Source: Thermoleptolyngbya sp046719575
Lineage (GTDB): Bacteria; Cyanobacteriota; Cyanobacteriia; Elainellales; Elainellaceae
Assembly: GCA_046719575.1 (NCBI GenBank)
Contig: JBDNCP010000040.1
Coordinates: forward strand, 1-32,294
Reading direction: 5' to 3'
DNA length: 32,294 nt
Shown here: positions 16,008 to 24,275 of the stretch, in pieces
Layout: every line of letters starts with the position of its first letter
How positions within the stretch are numbered: the first letter of the stretch is position 1
Position numbers and translations under genes: made by a program
Notes under the pieces: generated by a model
What the model saw: the letters and a program-made list of their open reading frames with translations, nothing else
Told to the model about the DNA's origin: nothing
Database searches by the model: none

Positions 16008-16319
16008 CTAGGAAACGATCGCCAGAATGTCTTTCTCGGTCAGCAGCACGTAGTCTTCACCGCCAAGCTTGATGTCGGTTCCTGCGTACTTGGAGTAAAG
16101 AACCTTGTCTCCAACTTTCACTTCTAGCTCTTGACGGGTACCGTCATCGTTGCGTCGGCCGGGGCCAACCTGCGCCACTTCGCCGACTTGAGGTTTTTCC
16201 TTGGCGGTGTCGGGCAGAAGAATGCCACCTGCGGTCTTTTCTTCAGAAGCGCTGACCTTTACAAACACACGATCGCCCAATGGCTTTACGGTGGAAACAC
16301 TCAAGGACACAGCAGCCAT
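16008..16319 (-). CDS. groES: Co-chaperonin GroES
   Basis: GroES is the 10-kDa lid of the GroEL cage. The 103-residue protein contains VKPLGDRVFVKVSASEEKTA, the mobile loop GGILLPDTAKEKPQ and the C-terminal VLYSKYAGTDIKLGGEDYVL. The start ATG at 16319 has GGAGAG about 9 nt upstream. It is the first gene of the heat-shock operon; its 5' leader starts near a CIRCE element and a K-box. Transcription continues into groEL. Confidence 0.98.
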   Translation of the reverse strand: MAAVSLSVSTVKPLGDRVFVKVSASEEKTAGGILLPDTAKEKPQVGEVAQVGPGRRNDDGTRQELEVKVGDKVLYSKYAGTDIKLGGEDYVLLTEKDILAIVS

Positions 16320-16599
16320 ACGTATAGTCTCTCCAGACGATAAAGTTGCAGTAAGTTGGAATGATCTTGCTCAATTGCTCAATTGCTGGCTCTAGCGGCT
16401 TAACAACCTGCTGCGAGAACTTGCACCCTTGACGCACTCTGCATTCCCGTTCATATTGAAAAGCTGAACAGGATAGTTGCGAAGGCACTAGAGGGCGATC
16501 GCCCTCCAGAGAGCAGGCCTCGTAAACTCAGCAGATGCTGCTTGTCATGGGCCAACATGTGCCAACAATGCGATTGAGCCATTCTGTCGAGTCAAGAAT

Positions 16600-16626
16600 T
16601 TAGCACTCTCGACTCCTGAGTGCTAA
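16600..16626 (-). promoter_or_regulatory. CIRCE element (HrcA operator)
   Basis: TTAGCACTC-N9-GAGTGCTAA is a perfect match to the consensus CIRCE palindrome. It lies 281 bp upstream of the groES start and overlaps the predicted -10 region. It is the binding site of the HrcA repressor, which is released on heat shock. Confidence 0.97.
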
Positions 16627-16654
16627 TTTACCTGGCAGGTGGGCCCATCTGCAA
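16625..16654 (-). promoter_or_regulatory. Predicted groESL promoter
   Basis: On the minus strand, TTGCAG (16654-16649) and TAAATT (16630-16625) are spaced by 18 bp. They lie between the K-box and CIRCE, in the arrangement known for cyanobacterial groESL. The match to consensus is moderate. Confidence 0.5.
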
Positions 16655-16665
16655 CTTTTTAGGGT

Positions 16666-16681
16666 GTACGGGTTTCCGAAC
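16666..16681 (-). promoter_or_regulatory. K-box of groESL
   Basis: The minus strand reads GTTCGGAAACCCGTAC, which fits the cyanobacterial K-box pattern GTTCGG-NNAN-CCNNAC at every fixed position. The K-box is linked to light/redox induction of groESL independent of HrcA. It lies upstream of the predicted -35 box, as expected. Confidence 0.85.
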
Positions 16682-16821
16682 TCAAGGACTAGGAGTTGAG
16701 TTTCTGCCAGGCCAACCAGAGCGCTTGGTTGGAGGAAAGTCAGGAGCAAGTGGTCAGAGGTTCATGAAGTGAGTCAACGCTGGTGAACCCGTATGGGGTT
16801 TGGCTGAGGAGCAATCAACCA

Positions 16822-17121
16822 ATGGCACAACCACTGAAGGCTGCAAGTGACTGGGTGCGGGCCCATGTCTGGATTTCGGGCAAGGTGCAGGGAGTGGGCT
16901 ATCGCTTTTCGACCTGCGACACGGCGACGCTGCTCAAGGTTCACGGCTGGGTGCGAAATCTGCAAGATGGGCGCGTTGAAGCGGTGTTTGAGGGACCGGG
17001 CGATCGCGTTCAGGAAATGATCCGCTGGTGCCATCAGGGGCCGCCGACTGCAATTGTGAAAGATGTTTCCGTGCAATACGAATCGCCGGAGTACTTGCGG
17101 AGCTTTGAGGTCAAGCGATAG
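16822..17121 (+). CDS. acyP: Acylphosphatase
   Basis: This small cytoplasmic enzyme hydrolyses carboxyl-phosphate bonds such as acyl phosphates. The chosen start, ATG 16822 (99 residues), has GAGGAG about 10 nt upstream. A GTG at 16783 would add 13 residues that are not family-like. The signature GKVQGVGYRFS supplies the phosphate-binding loop and catalytic arginine, and GWVRNLQDGRVEAVFEG supplies the catalytic asparagine. A Tyr in GYRF replaces the more usual Phe, a common conservative change. It stands alone, divergent from groES. Confidence 0.95.
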   Translation: MAQPLKAASDWVRAHVWISGKVQGVGYRFSTCDTATLLKVHGWVRNLQDGRVEAVFEGPGDRVQEMIRWCHQGPPTAIVKDVSVQYESPEYLRSFEVKR

Positions 17122-17327
17122 GCGAGAAACCCAACAGGCAGCCTGAATGTTTGCCAGTCCATCCAACGGCGCACTGGATAGAAAGCACGCTGGAGATCGG
17201 TAGGTGGGCAACCTTGATTCAGCCTTGACAGCAAGTTTCTGATTCTCTCAGCTTCTGCGCCAACCCTGGCTTCTGCACTCAGATGCTCATTAAACCTCAA
17301 ACCTCTTGCATGAATGCTGTTTTGAGG

Positions 17328-17368
17328 GCGTGAATCGTGGCGCGGTACCGCCGCGCCACGATTCACGC
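17328..17368. repeat. Perfect 18-bp palindromic hairpin
   Basis: GCGTGAATCGTGGCGCGG (17328-17345) and its exact complement (17351-17368) flank a 5-nt loop, 35 bp before the glycosyltransferase start. It lacks a T-run. It could be a short palindromic repeat of the cyanobacterial GTGGCGCGGTACCG style or a leader structure that hides the ribosome site. Confidence 0.75.
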
Positions 17369-17403
17369 AAGAAGTCTATTCCACTGGCGATTCCTCTGGC
17401 CGC

Positions 17404-18681
17404 ATGAAGATTCTGATCTATTCCTACAACTATTTTCCAGAGCCGATTGGAATTGCACCGCTAATGACGGAGCTAGCCGAAGGACTGGTACAGCGGGGAC
17501 ACCAGGTGCGTGTGGTAACGGGGATGCCCAACTATCCACAGCGGCGCATTTATCCGGGCTATCGTGGGCAACTGTATCAGACACGGGTAGAAAATGGCGT
17601 GCGGGTGCAGCGCTGCTATGTCTGGATTCGGCCGCGGCCAGGGCTGCTGGGACGGGTGCTGCTAGACGGTAGCTTTGTGGTGACGAGCATCGTGCAGGCG
17701 TTGTGGGGCTTTCGTCCTGATGTGATTTTGCTGACTACGCCGCCACTGCCCGTTAGCGTCCCTGCGGCGCTGCTGGGGAAAATTTATCGCTGTCCTGTGG
17801 TGCTGAATGTGCAAGATATTTTGCCAGAGGCGGCGGTGCGACTGGGCATAGTGAGACATCGGCTGGCGATCTGGGTGTTCGAGGCGCTGGAGCAGTTTGC
17901 CTATCGCAGCGCAACGGCGATCGCCGTAATTGCCGATGGTTTTGCCCAAAACCTGGTCAGCAAAGGCGTGCCACTCCAAAAGCTAGTCTGCATTCCCAAC
18001 TGGGTCGATGTAAACTTTATTCGCCCAATGCCGCCAGCCGAGAACCAATTCCGCCAGCAGCACAGCTTGCAAGACAAATTTATCGTGCTGTATGCAGGCA
18101 ATATTGCTCTGACGCAGGGTATGGAAACGGTGATTGAGGCCGCAGCACTGTTGCGTGATTTGCCAGATTTACTCGTTGCCATTGTGGGCGAACGCGAGGC
18201 CTGTCGGCAGTTGCAGGACTATGCGCGGCAGTGCCATGCAGACAACGTGCAGTTTTTTGACTTTCAACCGCGAGAGCAACTGCCTCACCTGATGGCGGCG
18301 GCAGATGTAGGGCTGGTGGTGCAGCGTAAAAATGTGGTGAGTTTTAACATGCCGTCGAAGTTTCAATTGCTGTTGGCAAGCGGTTGCCCAGTGGTGGCCT
18401 CGGCTCCTCTGGCGGGCGAACTGGCAAAACTCGTGCTGCATAGCAAAGCGGGAATAGTGGTGCAGCCAGAGCAGCCGGAGCAACTAGCAGAAGCGCTGCG
18501 CTCGGTTTATCACAATGGGCCGCAGCGAGCCGCTTGGTCGCAGCGCGGGCGGCAATATGCTGTCAGGCATTATCGGTTTGAGCAGGCGATCGCCACCTAT
18601 GAAAAACTCTTTAGCACACTGATAGGGGTTGCAGATGCGGAACAGGGGTCGATCGCGCCCCCCATCCGCCATCTGCCCTGA
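17404..18681 (+). CDS. Family 4 glycosyltransferase, WcaI-like
   Basis: This 425-residue GT-B glycosyltransferase is probably for exopolysaccharide or lipopolysaccharide assembly at the cytoplasmic face of the membrane. The N-terminal acceptor domain starts MKILIYSYNYFPEPIGIAPL and contains GHQVRVVTGMPNYPQ, characteristic of WcaI/WbuB-type enzymes. The C-terminal sugar-nucleotide domain contains IVLYAGNIALTQGMETVIEA and a donor-site block around VVSFNMPSKFQLLLASGCPV with a conserved S-K. The sugar and acceptor cannot be read from the sequence. Start ATG 17404 lies just after a strong hairpin and lacks a good ribosome site. Confidence 0.9.
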   Translation: MKILIYSYNYFPEPIGIAPLMTELAEGLVQRGHQVRVVTGMPNYPQRRIYPGYRGQLYQTRVENGVRVQRCYVWIRPRPGLLGRVLLDGSFVVTSIVQALWGFRPDVILLTTPPLPVSVPAALLGKIYRCPVVLNVQDILPEAAVRLGIVRHRLAIWVFEALEQFAYRSATAIAVIADGFAQNLVSKGVPLQKLVCIPNWVDVNFIRPMPPAENQFRQQHSLQDKFIVLYAGNIALTQGMETVIEAAALLRDLPDLLVAIVGEREACRQLQDYARQCHADNVQFFDFQPREQLPHLMAAADVGLVVQRKNVVSFNMPSKFQLLLASGCPVVASAPLAGELAKLVLHSKAGIVVQPEQPEQLAEALRSVYHNGPQRAAWSQRGRQYAVRHYRFEQAIATYEKLFSTLIGVADAEQGSIAPPIRHLP

Positions 18682-18830
18682 ACAGCGACCCTCCTAACCT
18701 GCCACACTCATCAGCCGTCACCCTAGGCGCTAGACCGGGCATCTCGTAACCTGCGCTACAATTAACTCATCACGCACTAGGGAAAGGATATCGAGCCGGT
18801 CTATGCATCCTCAAGCAGGGTTGAGCAGGC

Positions 18831-19463
18831 ATGGTTGAGTTGGATAGCACGCTGCGGAGTCGCATTCTGACTTGGCTAGAGGCGCAGGTTCCTGCCTCGC
18901 GGGTGCAGCACGTGCTAAGAGTCGAGCAGATGGCAATTGCCCTGGCCCATACCCATGCCCTCGATCCCCAGCGGGCAGCCCTGGCGGCCCTGCTACACGA
19001 CCTAGCGAAATACTACAAGCCCCAAACGCTGCTGAGCATTGCAGAGGAAGCGGGGCTGCCGCTCGACCCGGTAGACGAAGCCAACCCGCACCTGCTTCAT
19101 GCTGACGTGGGGGCGATTGTGGCGCAGCGAGAATTTGGCGTGACGGATGCAGAAGTCTTGGCGGCGATCGCCAACCATACTCTCGGCAGTCCGGGGATGA
19201 GCGCCCTGAGTTGCGTGGTGTTTTTGGCAGACACGTTAGAACCAGGTCGCGGCAACACCGACGAACTGCATCATCTGCGAACCGTAAGTCAACAAAATTT
19301 AACGCAAGCCGTCTGGATGACCTGCGACTATACCTTCAAACACCTACTAAACGCTGGTCACCTAATTCATCCCCGCGCCTTGCAAACTCGCAACTGGTTT
19401 CTCCAAGCAGATCTGGGGCGATGGCGCAGCCCTGCGGCCGAGGCCTACCGTGCCGCGACTTGA
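18831..19463 (+). CDS. yqeK: YqeK-family HD-domain Ap4A hydrolase
   Basis: YqeK proteins are HD-domain metalloenzymes that split diadenosine tetraphosphate symmetrically to two ADP. The 210-residue protein has the expected metal ligands: an early RVQHVLRVEQM histidine, LLHDLAK (the HD pair), a PHLLHADVGA histidine, AIANHTLG and VVFLADTLEPGR. The last ~20 residues look unconserved. ATG 18831 gives the normal length; the ribosome site is weak. It lies 252 bp upstream of rsfS, a pairing common across bacteria and usual in cyanobacteria. A TACAAT -10-like box lies at 18757-18762, without a good -35. Confidence 0.9.
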   Translation: MVELDSTLRSRILTWLEAQVPASRVQHVLRVEQMAIALAHTHALDPQRAALAALLHDLAKYYKPQTLLSIAEEAGLPLDPVDEANPHLLHADVGAIVAQREFGVTDAEVLAAIANHTLGSPGMSALSCVVFLADTLEPGRGNTDELHHLRTVSQQNLTQAVWMTCDYTFKHLLNAGHLIHPRALQTRNWFLQADLGRWRSPAAEAYRAAT

Positions 19464-19715
19464 TGTTTGCAACACCCATCCTCTCGATCCCACCTATCCC
19501 AAGACTGAACTATCCCAACGCTGACCACACCCAACACTAACCACAACTTGATTTTTGGTTCGCTGTTTCGTTGTTGATCATGCTGCTTCGTTGCTCATCA
19601 CACAATGCAAGACTTTGTTTTTTTGCTATTCTGCCTGCAATCTCAATTTAGCCAGTCCTGAATTCTCAGTCCTATCTCACCCTGTTCTATCACACCTAGA
19701 GGTACTGAACATTTG

Positions 19716-20180
19716 ATGACCCATGAATCTCCGCTAGAGGCTATGCTTGCTAACCGGTTGGCTGCTGATGCATCCACCACTCGCCTCACCGTCGAAGCCG
19801 ACTCCAGTAGCGATGATCTGGCGCTGGCGATCGCCCAGGCCGCCGACGACCGCAAAGGCGATGACATTGTGCTACTCAAAGTGGCTGATGTGTCCTACCT
19901 CGCAGACTATTTTGTGCTGGTGACGGGTTTTTCGCATGTGCAGGTGCGGGCGATCGCCAACAGCATTGAGCAAACTGTGAAGGAGAAACTCCAGCGGGCT
20001 CCCGTGCGAATTGAAGGGCAAGCCGAAGGCAACTGGATTCTCATCGATTACGGCGATGTCATTGCCCATATCTTCCTGGAAAAAGACCGCGAGTTCTACA
20101 ACCTGGAAGCCTTTTGGGGCCACGCCGAACGGTTATCGTTTGCGGCACTTCAAAGCGCAAAAGCCTCTGCCAGACGCTAA
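19716..20180 (+). CDS. rsfS: Ribosomal silencing factor RsfS (Iojap family)
   Basis: RsfS binds ribosomal protein uL14 (L14) on the large subunit and blocks joining with the small subunit, saving energy in starvation or darkness. ATG 19716 gives 154 residues; the TTG one codon earlier is an unlikely start. The first ~35 residues are a variable extension. The Iojap domain then runs from DLALAIAQAADDRKGDDIVL through DYFVLVTGFSHVQVRAIANS and GNWILIDYGDVIAHIFLE to REFYNLEAFWGHA, all diagnostic. It lies between yqeK and the CGLD27 gene on the same strand. Confidence 0.95.
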   Translation: MTHESPLEAMLANRLAADASTTRLTVEADSSSDDLALAIAQAADDRKGDDIVLLKVADVSYLADYFVLVTGFSHVQVRAIANSIEQTVKEKLQRAPVRIEGQAEGNWILIDYGDVIAHIFLEKDREFYNLEAFWGHAERLSFAALQSAKASARR

Positions 20181-20588
20181 ACCAGACTTTTGACGACTTT
20201 GAACTCTGTGACACCTCATAATGCCCCATAACACCCTATAACACCCTACCCATAACACCCTCGCAGAGGCATTTGCAGGGCCTTGGCCAGACTATAACTA
20301 GCCACTCCTATGCCAACTGCTTTGGGTATAGACTGCCGAGGGGAGGCAGGCAAACCAGGAGCCTAGAAAGTGCCAACGCTTACTGCCTTAGGCTCCGACT
20401 GCTGCCTGCTGTCTGCCCCTGGATATATCAGATTGGGTAGATTACAGTAGACTGCATTCAGGATTGTTTTCAGAACCCGATTTCTGGGAACCCACCTTGA
20501 AATGGACTTGGTGCGGATGACGCTGGAAACTGTTCCATCTCGTCCACCGTTTCTAACCCCGCGCTCAGATGCAACCCACCTGTTGCCC
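20181..20588. other. rsfS-CGLD27 gap, no separate gene seen
   Basis: The first part carries a short ATAACACCC-type tandem motif (about 20227-20262). The frame of the next gene is open back to ATG 20502, but those extra codons look unconserved. No terminator or clear promoter was found by eye. Confidence 0.5.
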
Positions 20589-21089
20589 ATGAAATCCTCT
20601 CTGCCTGTCTGCCCGGTGCCGTCCGAGCAGCAACCTATCAATGAGTTTCAGGACTTGCAGGAGTCCTGGTTTTTTCGCTGGGCGACGCTCGACCTCTGGC
20701 ACTACATCAAGCCGATTCTGATTCTCTGGGGCTTGAGTTGGGTCGTGTCTGGGCCTGTGGCGGCGGTCAGCTTTCCACCTGCAAAACATCCGGTGCTGTT
20801 TGCTTTGAGTGCAGCAATAGGGGCTTGCGTGATTCCGCTGCTGGCGCTGGTGCGGCTGACGCTGGGCTGGTGGTATGTGCGCGATCGCCTCTCCAAGGAA
20901 ACTGTATTTTATGAAGAGTCAGGCTGGTATGACGGACAGATCTGGACAAAGCCCGAAGAAGTGTTGCAGCGCGATCGCCTAATTGTGAGTTACCAAATCC
21001 AGCCCATTATGAAACGGCTCTGGCGCACGTTTGCCATCTTTGGGCTACTGCTGGTTCTCAGTGCTGGGATGTGGGGCATTCTCTCTTAG
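20589..21089 (+). CDS. CGLD27-family membrane protein (DUF1230)
   Basis: CGLD27 stands for 'conserved in green lineage and diatoms 27', a family shared by cyanobacteria and chloroplasts. Plant members are linked to iron-deficiency and photo-oxidative stress responses, but the biochemical role is unknown. From ATG 20589 the protein has 166 residues. It opens with the family block CPVPSEQQPINEFQDLQESW-FFRW, followed by about three membrane helices (near residues 35-58, 64-95 and 143-165) and a soluble loop with WYDGQIWTKPEEVLQRDRL. ATG 20502 or 20517 would add up to 29 residues with no family likeness. Neither start has a clear ribosome site. It follows rsfS and precedes asparaginase, an order I recall from other cyanobacteria. 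Confidence 0.88.
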   Translation: MKSSLPVCPVPSEQQPINEFQDLQESWFFRWATLDLWHYIKPILILWGLSWVVSGPVAAVSFPPAKHPVLFALSAAIGACVIPLLALVRLTLGWWYVRDRLSKETVFYEESGWYDGQIWTKPEEVLQRDRLIVSYQIQPIMKRLWRTFAIFGLLLVLSAGMWGILS

Positions 21090-21260
21090 CGTGGAGCGTT
21101 GACATAAATCGCGGACTCGCATCGCGTCAAGTCATCGTCCTACCATCCCCGATCTCGTGACACATCATGGCAGTTCTATTGCGCTAGTGGACACAGTGTG
21201 TCACAGTCCTAGAGGTGGGGAACGCTGGACTTTATCTACCGGAAATGGCTAAGGCCAGGC

Positions 21261-22214
21261 ATGACTAGGGGAAAACGAGTACAGACCGCAGAGCTAGAAG
21301 TTCGGCTACTGCGAGAGGGGATTATCGAGTCGCGGCATTTGGTGCAGGCGGCAGTCGCAGACAATCGCGGTCGTGTGCTATCGGTCGCCGGCAGTGCAGA
21401 GACGGCTTCTTTTGTGCGCTCGTCACTCAAGCCGTTTCAGGCGATGGCCATGACCAGCACAGGAACACTGGAGCGCTTTGGACTGAGCGATCGCGATCTG
21501 GCGATTACGTGCAGTTCTCATCGGGGCACCATCGAACAGGTGCGCCAAGTATTCAACATTCTCTGGCGCTGCGACGTTGACCCATCGATGCTGCAATGTC
21601 CCATTCCCGATGGTAAGCGTAGCCCGCTAGAACACAACTGCTCTGGCAAACACGCGGGTATGTTAGCAGTCTGTCGTCAGCTTGGCTATCCCACCTCCGA
21701 CTATTTGCAGCGCAACCATCCAGTGCAAACACTGATTTTGGCGAAGGTGTCGGAACTGCTGCGGATGCCTGCGGCAGAGTTTATCTCCGCCCATGATGAC
21801 TGTGGCGCACCGACTTATTTCATGCAGCTAGGGCAGATGGCAACCCTATTTGCCCAGCTTGCGTCGGGCAGCAACCTGGATTTGGAGCGCATCGTGCGAG
21901 CGATGACCCATCACCCCATCCTAGTAGCGGGCGAGGGCGAGTTTGACACAGAAGTCATGCGCCTATCCGACGGAGCGTTGGTGAGCAAGTCGGGCGCAGA
22001 GGGCATCCAGTGCATTGGCCGTGTAGGCGAGGGCATGGGGCTAGCAATCAAGGTAATGGATGGGGCCAAGCGGGCCAAGTATGCCGTTGCGGTTCACCTG
22101 CTCGAGCAGTTGGGCTGGGTGACTCCGGCGATCGCCGAAACCTTGACCGAGCGTTACCTAACGCTGGGCAACTTTAAGCGGCTAGATGTACAGGGCGACC
22201 TAACCGTTGTGTGA
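21261..22214 (+). CDS. Asparaginase (AnsA-like, PF06089 type)
   Basis: This 317-residue protein of the bacterial L-asparaginase II family is related to the thermolabile Rhizobium etli asparaginase. It is predicted to hydrolyse asparagine to aspartate and ammonia in the cytoplasm. Family blocks are SFVRSSLKPFQAMAM, CSSHRGTIEQV, LEHNCSGKHAGMLAVCRQLG, HDDCGAPTYFMQLGQMA and a C-terminal SKSGAEGIQCIGRVGEGMGL; Ser, Lys and Cys residues in these segments belong to the active site of characterised members. ATG 21261 has AAGG 6 nt upstream. It lies 171 bp after the CGLD27 gene. No NtcA site (GTA-N8-TAC) is visible in that gap. Confidence 0.9.
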   Translation: MTRGKRVQTAELEVRLLREGIIESRHLVQAAVADNRGRVLSVAGSAETASFVRSSLKPFQAMAMTSTGTLERFGLSDRDLAITCSSHRGTIEQVRQVFNILWRCDVDPSMLQCPIPDGKRSPLEHNCSGKHAGMLAVCRQLGYPTSDYLQRNHPVQTLILAKVSELLRMPAAEFISAHDDCGAPTYFMQLGQMATLFAQLASGSNLDLERIVRAMTHHPILVAGEGEFDTEVMRLSDGALVSKSGAEGIQCIGRVGEGMGLAIKVMDGAKRAKYAVAVHLLEQLGWVTPAIAETLTERYLTLGNFKRLDVQGDLTVV

Positions 22215-22321
22215 CTTTTGTGCAGTGACTCCAGCAATTCTCGGCTTTGGGTTTTCGATTCTAGATATTTCCGTCTAGCACTTGCAGGCTCTGCGGCAGT
22301 TTTATGCAGAACGTCACCGAA

Positions 22322-22359
22322 GAGAACTGATATTACGAAAGAGAATTGATATTACGAAA
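22322..22359. repeat. 19-bp tandem duplication
   Basis: GAGAACTGATATTACGAAA and GAGAATTGATATTACGAAA lie head to tail, followed by a shorter degenerate third piece. Confidence 0.85.
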
Positions 22360-22387
22360 GAGAAATCACGAAAATGTGATTGCAAAT

Positions 22388-22443
22388 GCATTGGAAAAAT
22401 GGCATTGGAAAAATGGCATTGGAAAAATGGCATTGGAAAACGG
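22388..22443. repeat. 14-bp tandem repeat, 4 copies
   Basis: GCATTGGAAAAATG occurs three times exactly and once as GCATTGGAAAACGG. Confidence 0.92.
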
Positions 22444-22490
22444 CCATAACAAAAGAATGGGCAGCCCATGACCAAAGGCCTGTACAACCC

Positions 22491-22657
22491 CTCGTTGACT
22501 GACAAAACATTTACCGCTGGCGGCTGGAAGCCGCGCCTACACAGGCGAAACCCGCCTACGCGGGTTTTGGGTCAGGGTAGAGCGTCGGCGAAGGCTGACT
22601 TCGTTGATGGAGCAGCAGTCTCAACCGCCTGATGCCTAAGTTTTGTCAGTCAATCAG
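22491..22657. mobile_element. 167-bp MITE with 18-bp inverted ends and 9-bp target duplication
   Basis: The left end CTCGTTGACTGACAAAAC and the right end (reverse complement CTGATTGACTGACAAAAC) match at 16 of 18 positions. GTACAACCC flanks the element on both sides (22482-22490 and 22658-22666), a 9-bp direct repeat as left by transposition. The interior has no coding capacity. It includes an AAACCCGCC/GGCGGGTTT-like stem and a GCCTACACAGGCG word of the type seen in dispersed cyanobacterial repeats. It must have been moved by a transposase encoded elsewhere. Confidence 0.85.
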
Positions 22658-22712
22658 GTACAACCCACCCTTTCTTCTGTCTTCTCTTTTCCTTCTTCCC
22701 TCTTTCCAGAAC

Positions 22713-24275
22713 TCACTCTACAGGATTTGAAGGACGGGCGATCGCCATCAGGGCCCGTTCCACACGCAGCCCCGGTTGCAGCATGGGTGTGCTGTCTACC
22801 GAGTCATTGGCCAGCGTAAACAGCGGATTGGACAGAATACCCGCCAGCGACGTAAAAATTAGCGCCGTCACAATTCCCACCTGAAGCGGCCGCATTCCGG
22901 GCAGCGTCCAGCGGATCGGCGGATAGTTCTTCACCGACTCAGACATTTCATCCGGCTCCTTCACCACCATCATCTTCACCACACGGATGTAGTAGTAGAT
23001 GGAAATGACGCTCGTCACCAAACCCACCAGCACCAGCGCATAGGCCCCAGCCTGCCAGCCTGCCCAGAATAGATAAATTTTTCCAAAGAAGCCTGCTAGC
23101 GGCGGAATGCCGCCCAAAGACAGTAGACAAATGCTCAATGCCAGCGTCAGTAGTGGGTCTTTTTGATACAGACCACTGTATTCGGCAATTTCGTCGGTGC
23201 CCGTCCGCAGCGCAAATAGGATGATGCAGGAAAACGCGCCCAAGTTCATAAACAGGTATACCAGCAGATAAAACACCATGCTGGAATAGCCCGCCTCGGT
23301 GCCCACGATTAGCCCAATCATCACAAAGCCTGCCTGACCAATCGAAGAGTAGGCGAGAAGCCGCTTCATGCTGGACTGCGCCAACGCCACCACGTTGCCC
23401 AGCACCATGCTGAGAATTGCCAGGGCCGTTAGCACAAACTGCCACTGATCAGCGACAGCGGGGAACGCGGTCACCAGTAAGCGAATCGCCAAGGCAAAGC
23501 CGGCCGCCTTGGAACCGACTGACAGAAACGCCACCACAGGGGTTGGCGACCCCTCGTACACATCTGGTGTCCATTGGTGAAAGGGCACTGCGGCAATCTT
23601 GAAGGCAATGCCTGCAATCACAAACACCAGAGCAATGACAATGCCGATCGAGTCTTCTAGTCCAGCGATCGCAATGTTAGTGGCGATCGCCCCTAGGCGA
23701 GTTGCCCCACCCGACAGCCCATACAACAGCGACGAACCGTAGAGGAAAATGGCAGAACTGGCGGCACCGATCAGCAGATACTTCAGCGCTGCCTCGTTCG
23801 AGCGGGGATCGCGCTTCATATAGCCCGTCAGCAGATAGGACGAGATACTCAGCGTTTCTAGCGAGACGAACACCATCACTAGCTCATCCGCCCCAGCAAG
23901 AAACATGCCCCCCAGCGTCGCCGTGAGCAAAATCACGATGAACTCAGCCAGAGATGTACCCGACTGCTCCACATAGCGCACCGACATCAGGATCGTCAGC
24001 GCCGCCGATAGAGCAATAATGCCGCGAAACACGACACTCAGGGTATCCCCACTAAAACTCCCCAAAAACGAAACGGGTTCGGCAATATTCCACTGGGGCA
24101 CCAGCGCCACAATCGCTGCCAACAGACCGGCGATCGCCACGTAGGGTGTCCATCGAGCAGACGATCGCCCCACAATCAAGTCTCCGATCAGCACTACCAT
24201 CAGCGTGGTAATCACAATCCCTTCCGGCAGAATGGTTCCGGCGTTGAGTTGGCCGACAAGCGTGGAAAATTCCAT
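22713..24275 (-). CDS. ndhB: NDH-1 subunit NdhB (NuoN type)
   Basis: NdhB is a proton-pumping antiporter-like subunit shared by all cyanobacterial NDH-1 complexes, including the CO2-uptake forms built with NdhF4/NdhD4. The 520-residue length is standard. It has about 14 hydrophobic helices. Core motifs include FVSLETLSISSYLLTGYMKR with its key glutamate, KIAAVPFHQWTPDVYEGSPT with its lysine helix, and SSMKRLLAYSSIGQAGF. It opens MEFSTLVGQLNAGTILPEG, as in other cyanobacteria. The ATG at 24275 has no Shine-Dalgarno sequence. It is transcribed alone, divergent from topA, and lies far from the ndhF4/D4 operon, as is usual. Confidence 0.97.
   Translation of the reverse strand: MEFSTLVGQLNAGTILPEGIVITTLMVVLIGDLIVGRSSARWTPYVAIAGLLAAIVALVPQWNIAEPVSFLGSFSGDTLSVVFRGIIALSAALTILMSVRYVEQSGTSLAEFIVILLTATLGGMFLAGADELVMVFVSLETLSISSYLLTGYMKRDPRSNEAALKYLLIGAASSAIFLYGSSLLYGLSGGATRLGAIATNIAIAGLEDSIGIVIALVFVIAGIAFKIAAVPFHQWTPDVYEGSPTPVVAFLSVGSKAAGFALAIRLLVTAFPAVADQWQFVLTALAILSMVLGNVVALAQSSMKRLLAYSSIGQAGFVMIGLIVGTEAGYSSMVFYLLVYLFMNLGAFSCIILFALRTGTDEIAEYSGLYQKDPLLTLALSICLLSLGGIPPLAGFFGKIYLFWAGWQAGAYALVLVGLVTSVISIYYYIRVVKMMVVKEPDEMSESVKNYPPIRWTLPGMRPLQVGIVTALIFTSLAGILSNPLFTLANDSVDSTPMLQPGLRVERALMAIARPSNPVE

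Larger units (their letters stand above)
22215..22712. other. Repeat-filled gap between convergent asparaginase and ndhB genes
   Basis: This 498-bp gap contains no gene. It holds a 19-bp duplication, a 14-bp four-copy array and an inserted MITE, all within about 350 bp. It looks like a tolerant insertion site between two gene 3' ends. Confidence 0.75.

Noticed and set aside
21090..21260. NtcA control of the asparaginase gene
   Set aside because: No GTA-N8-TAC site is present in the upstream gap.
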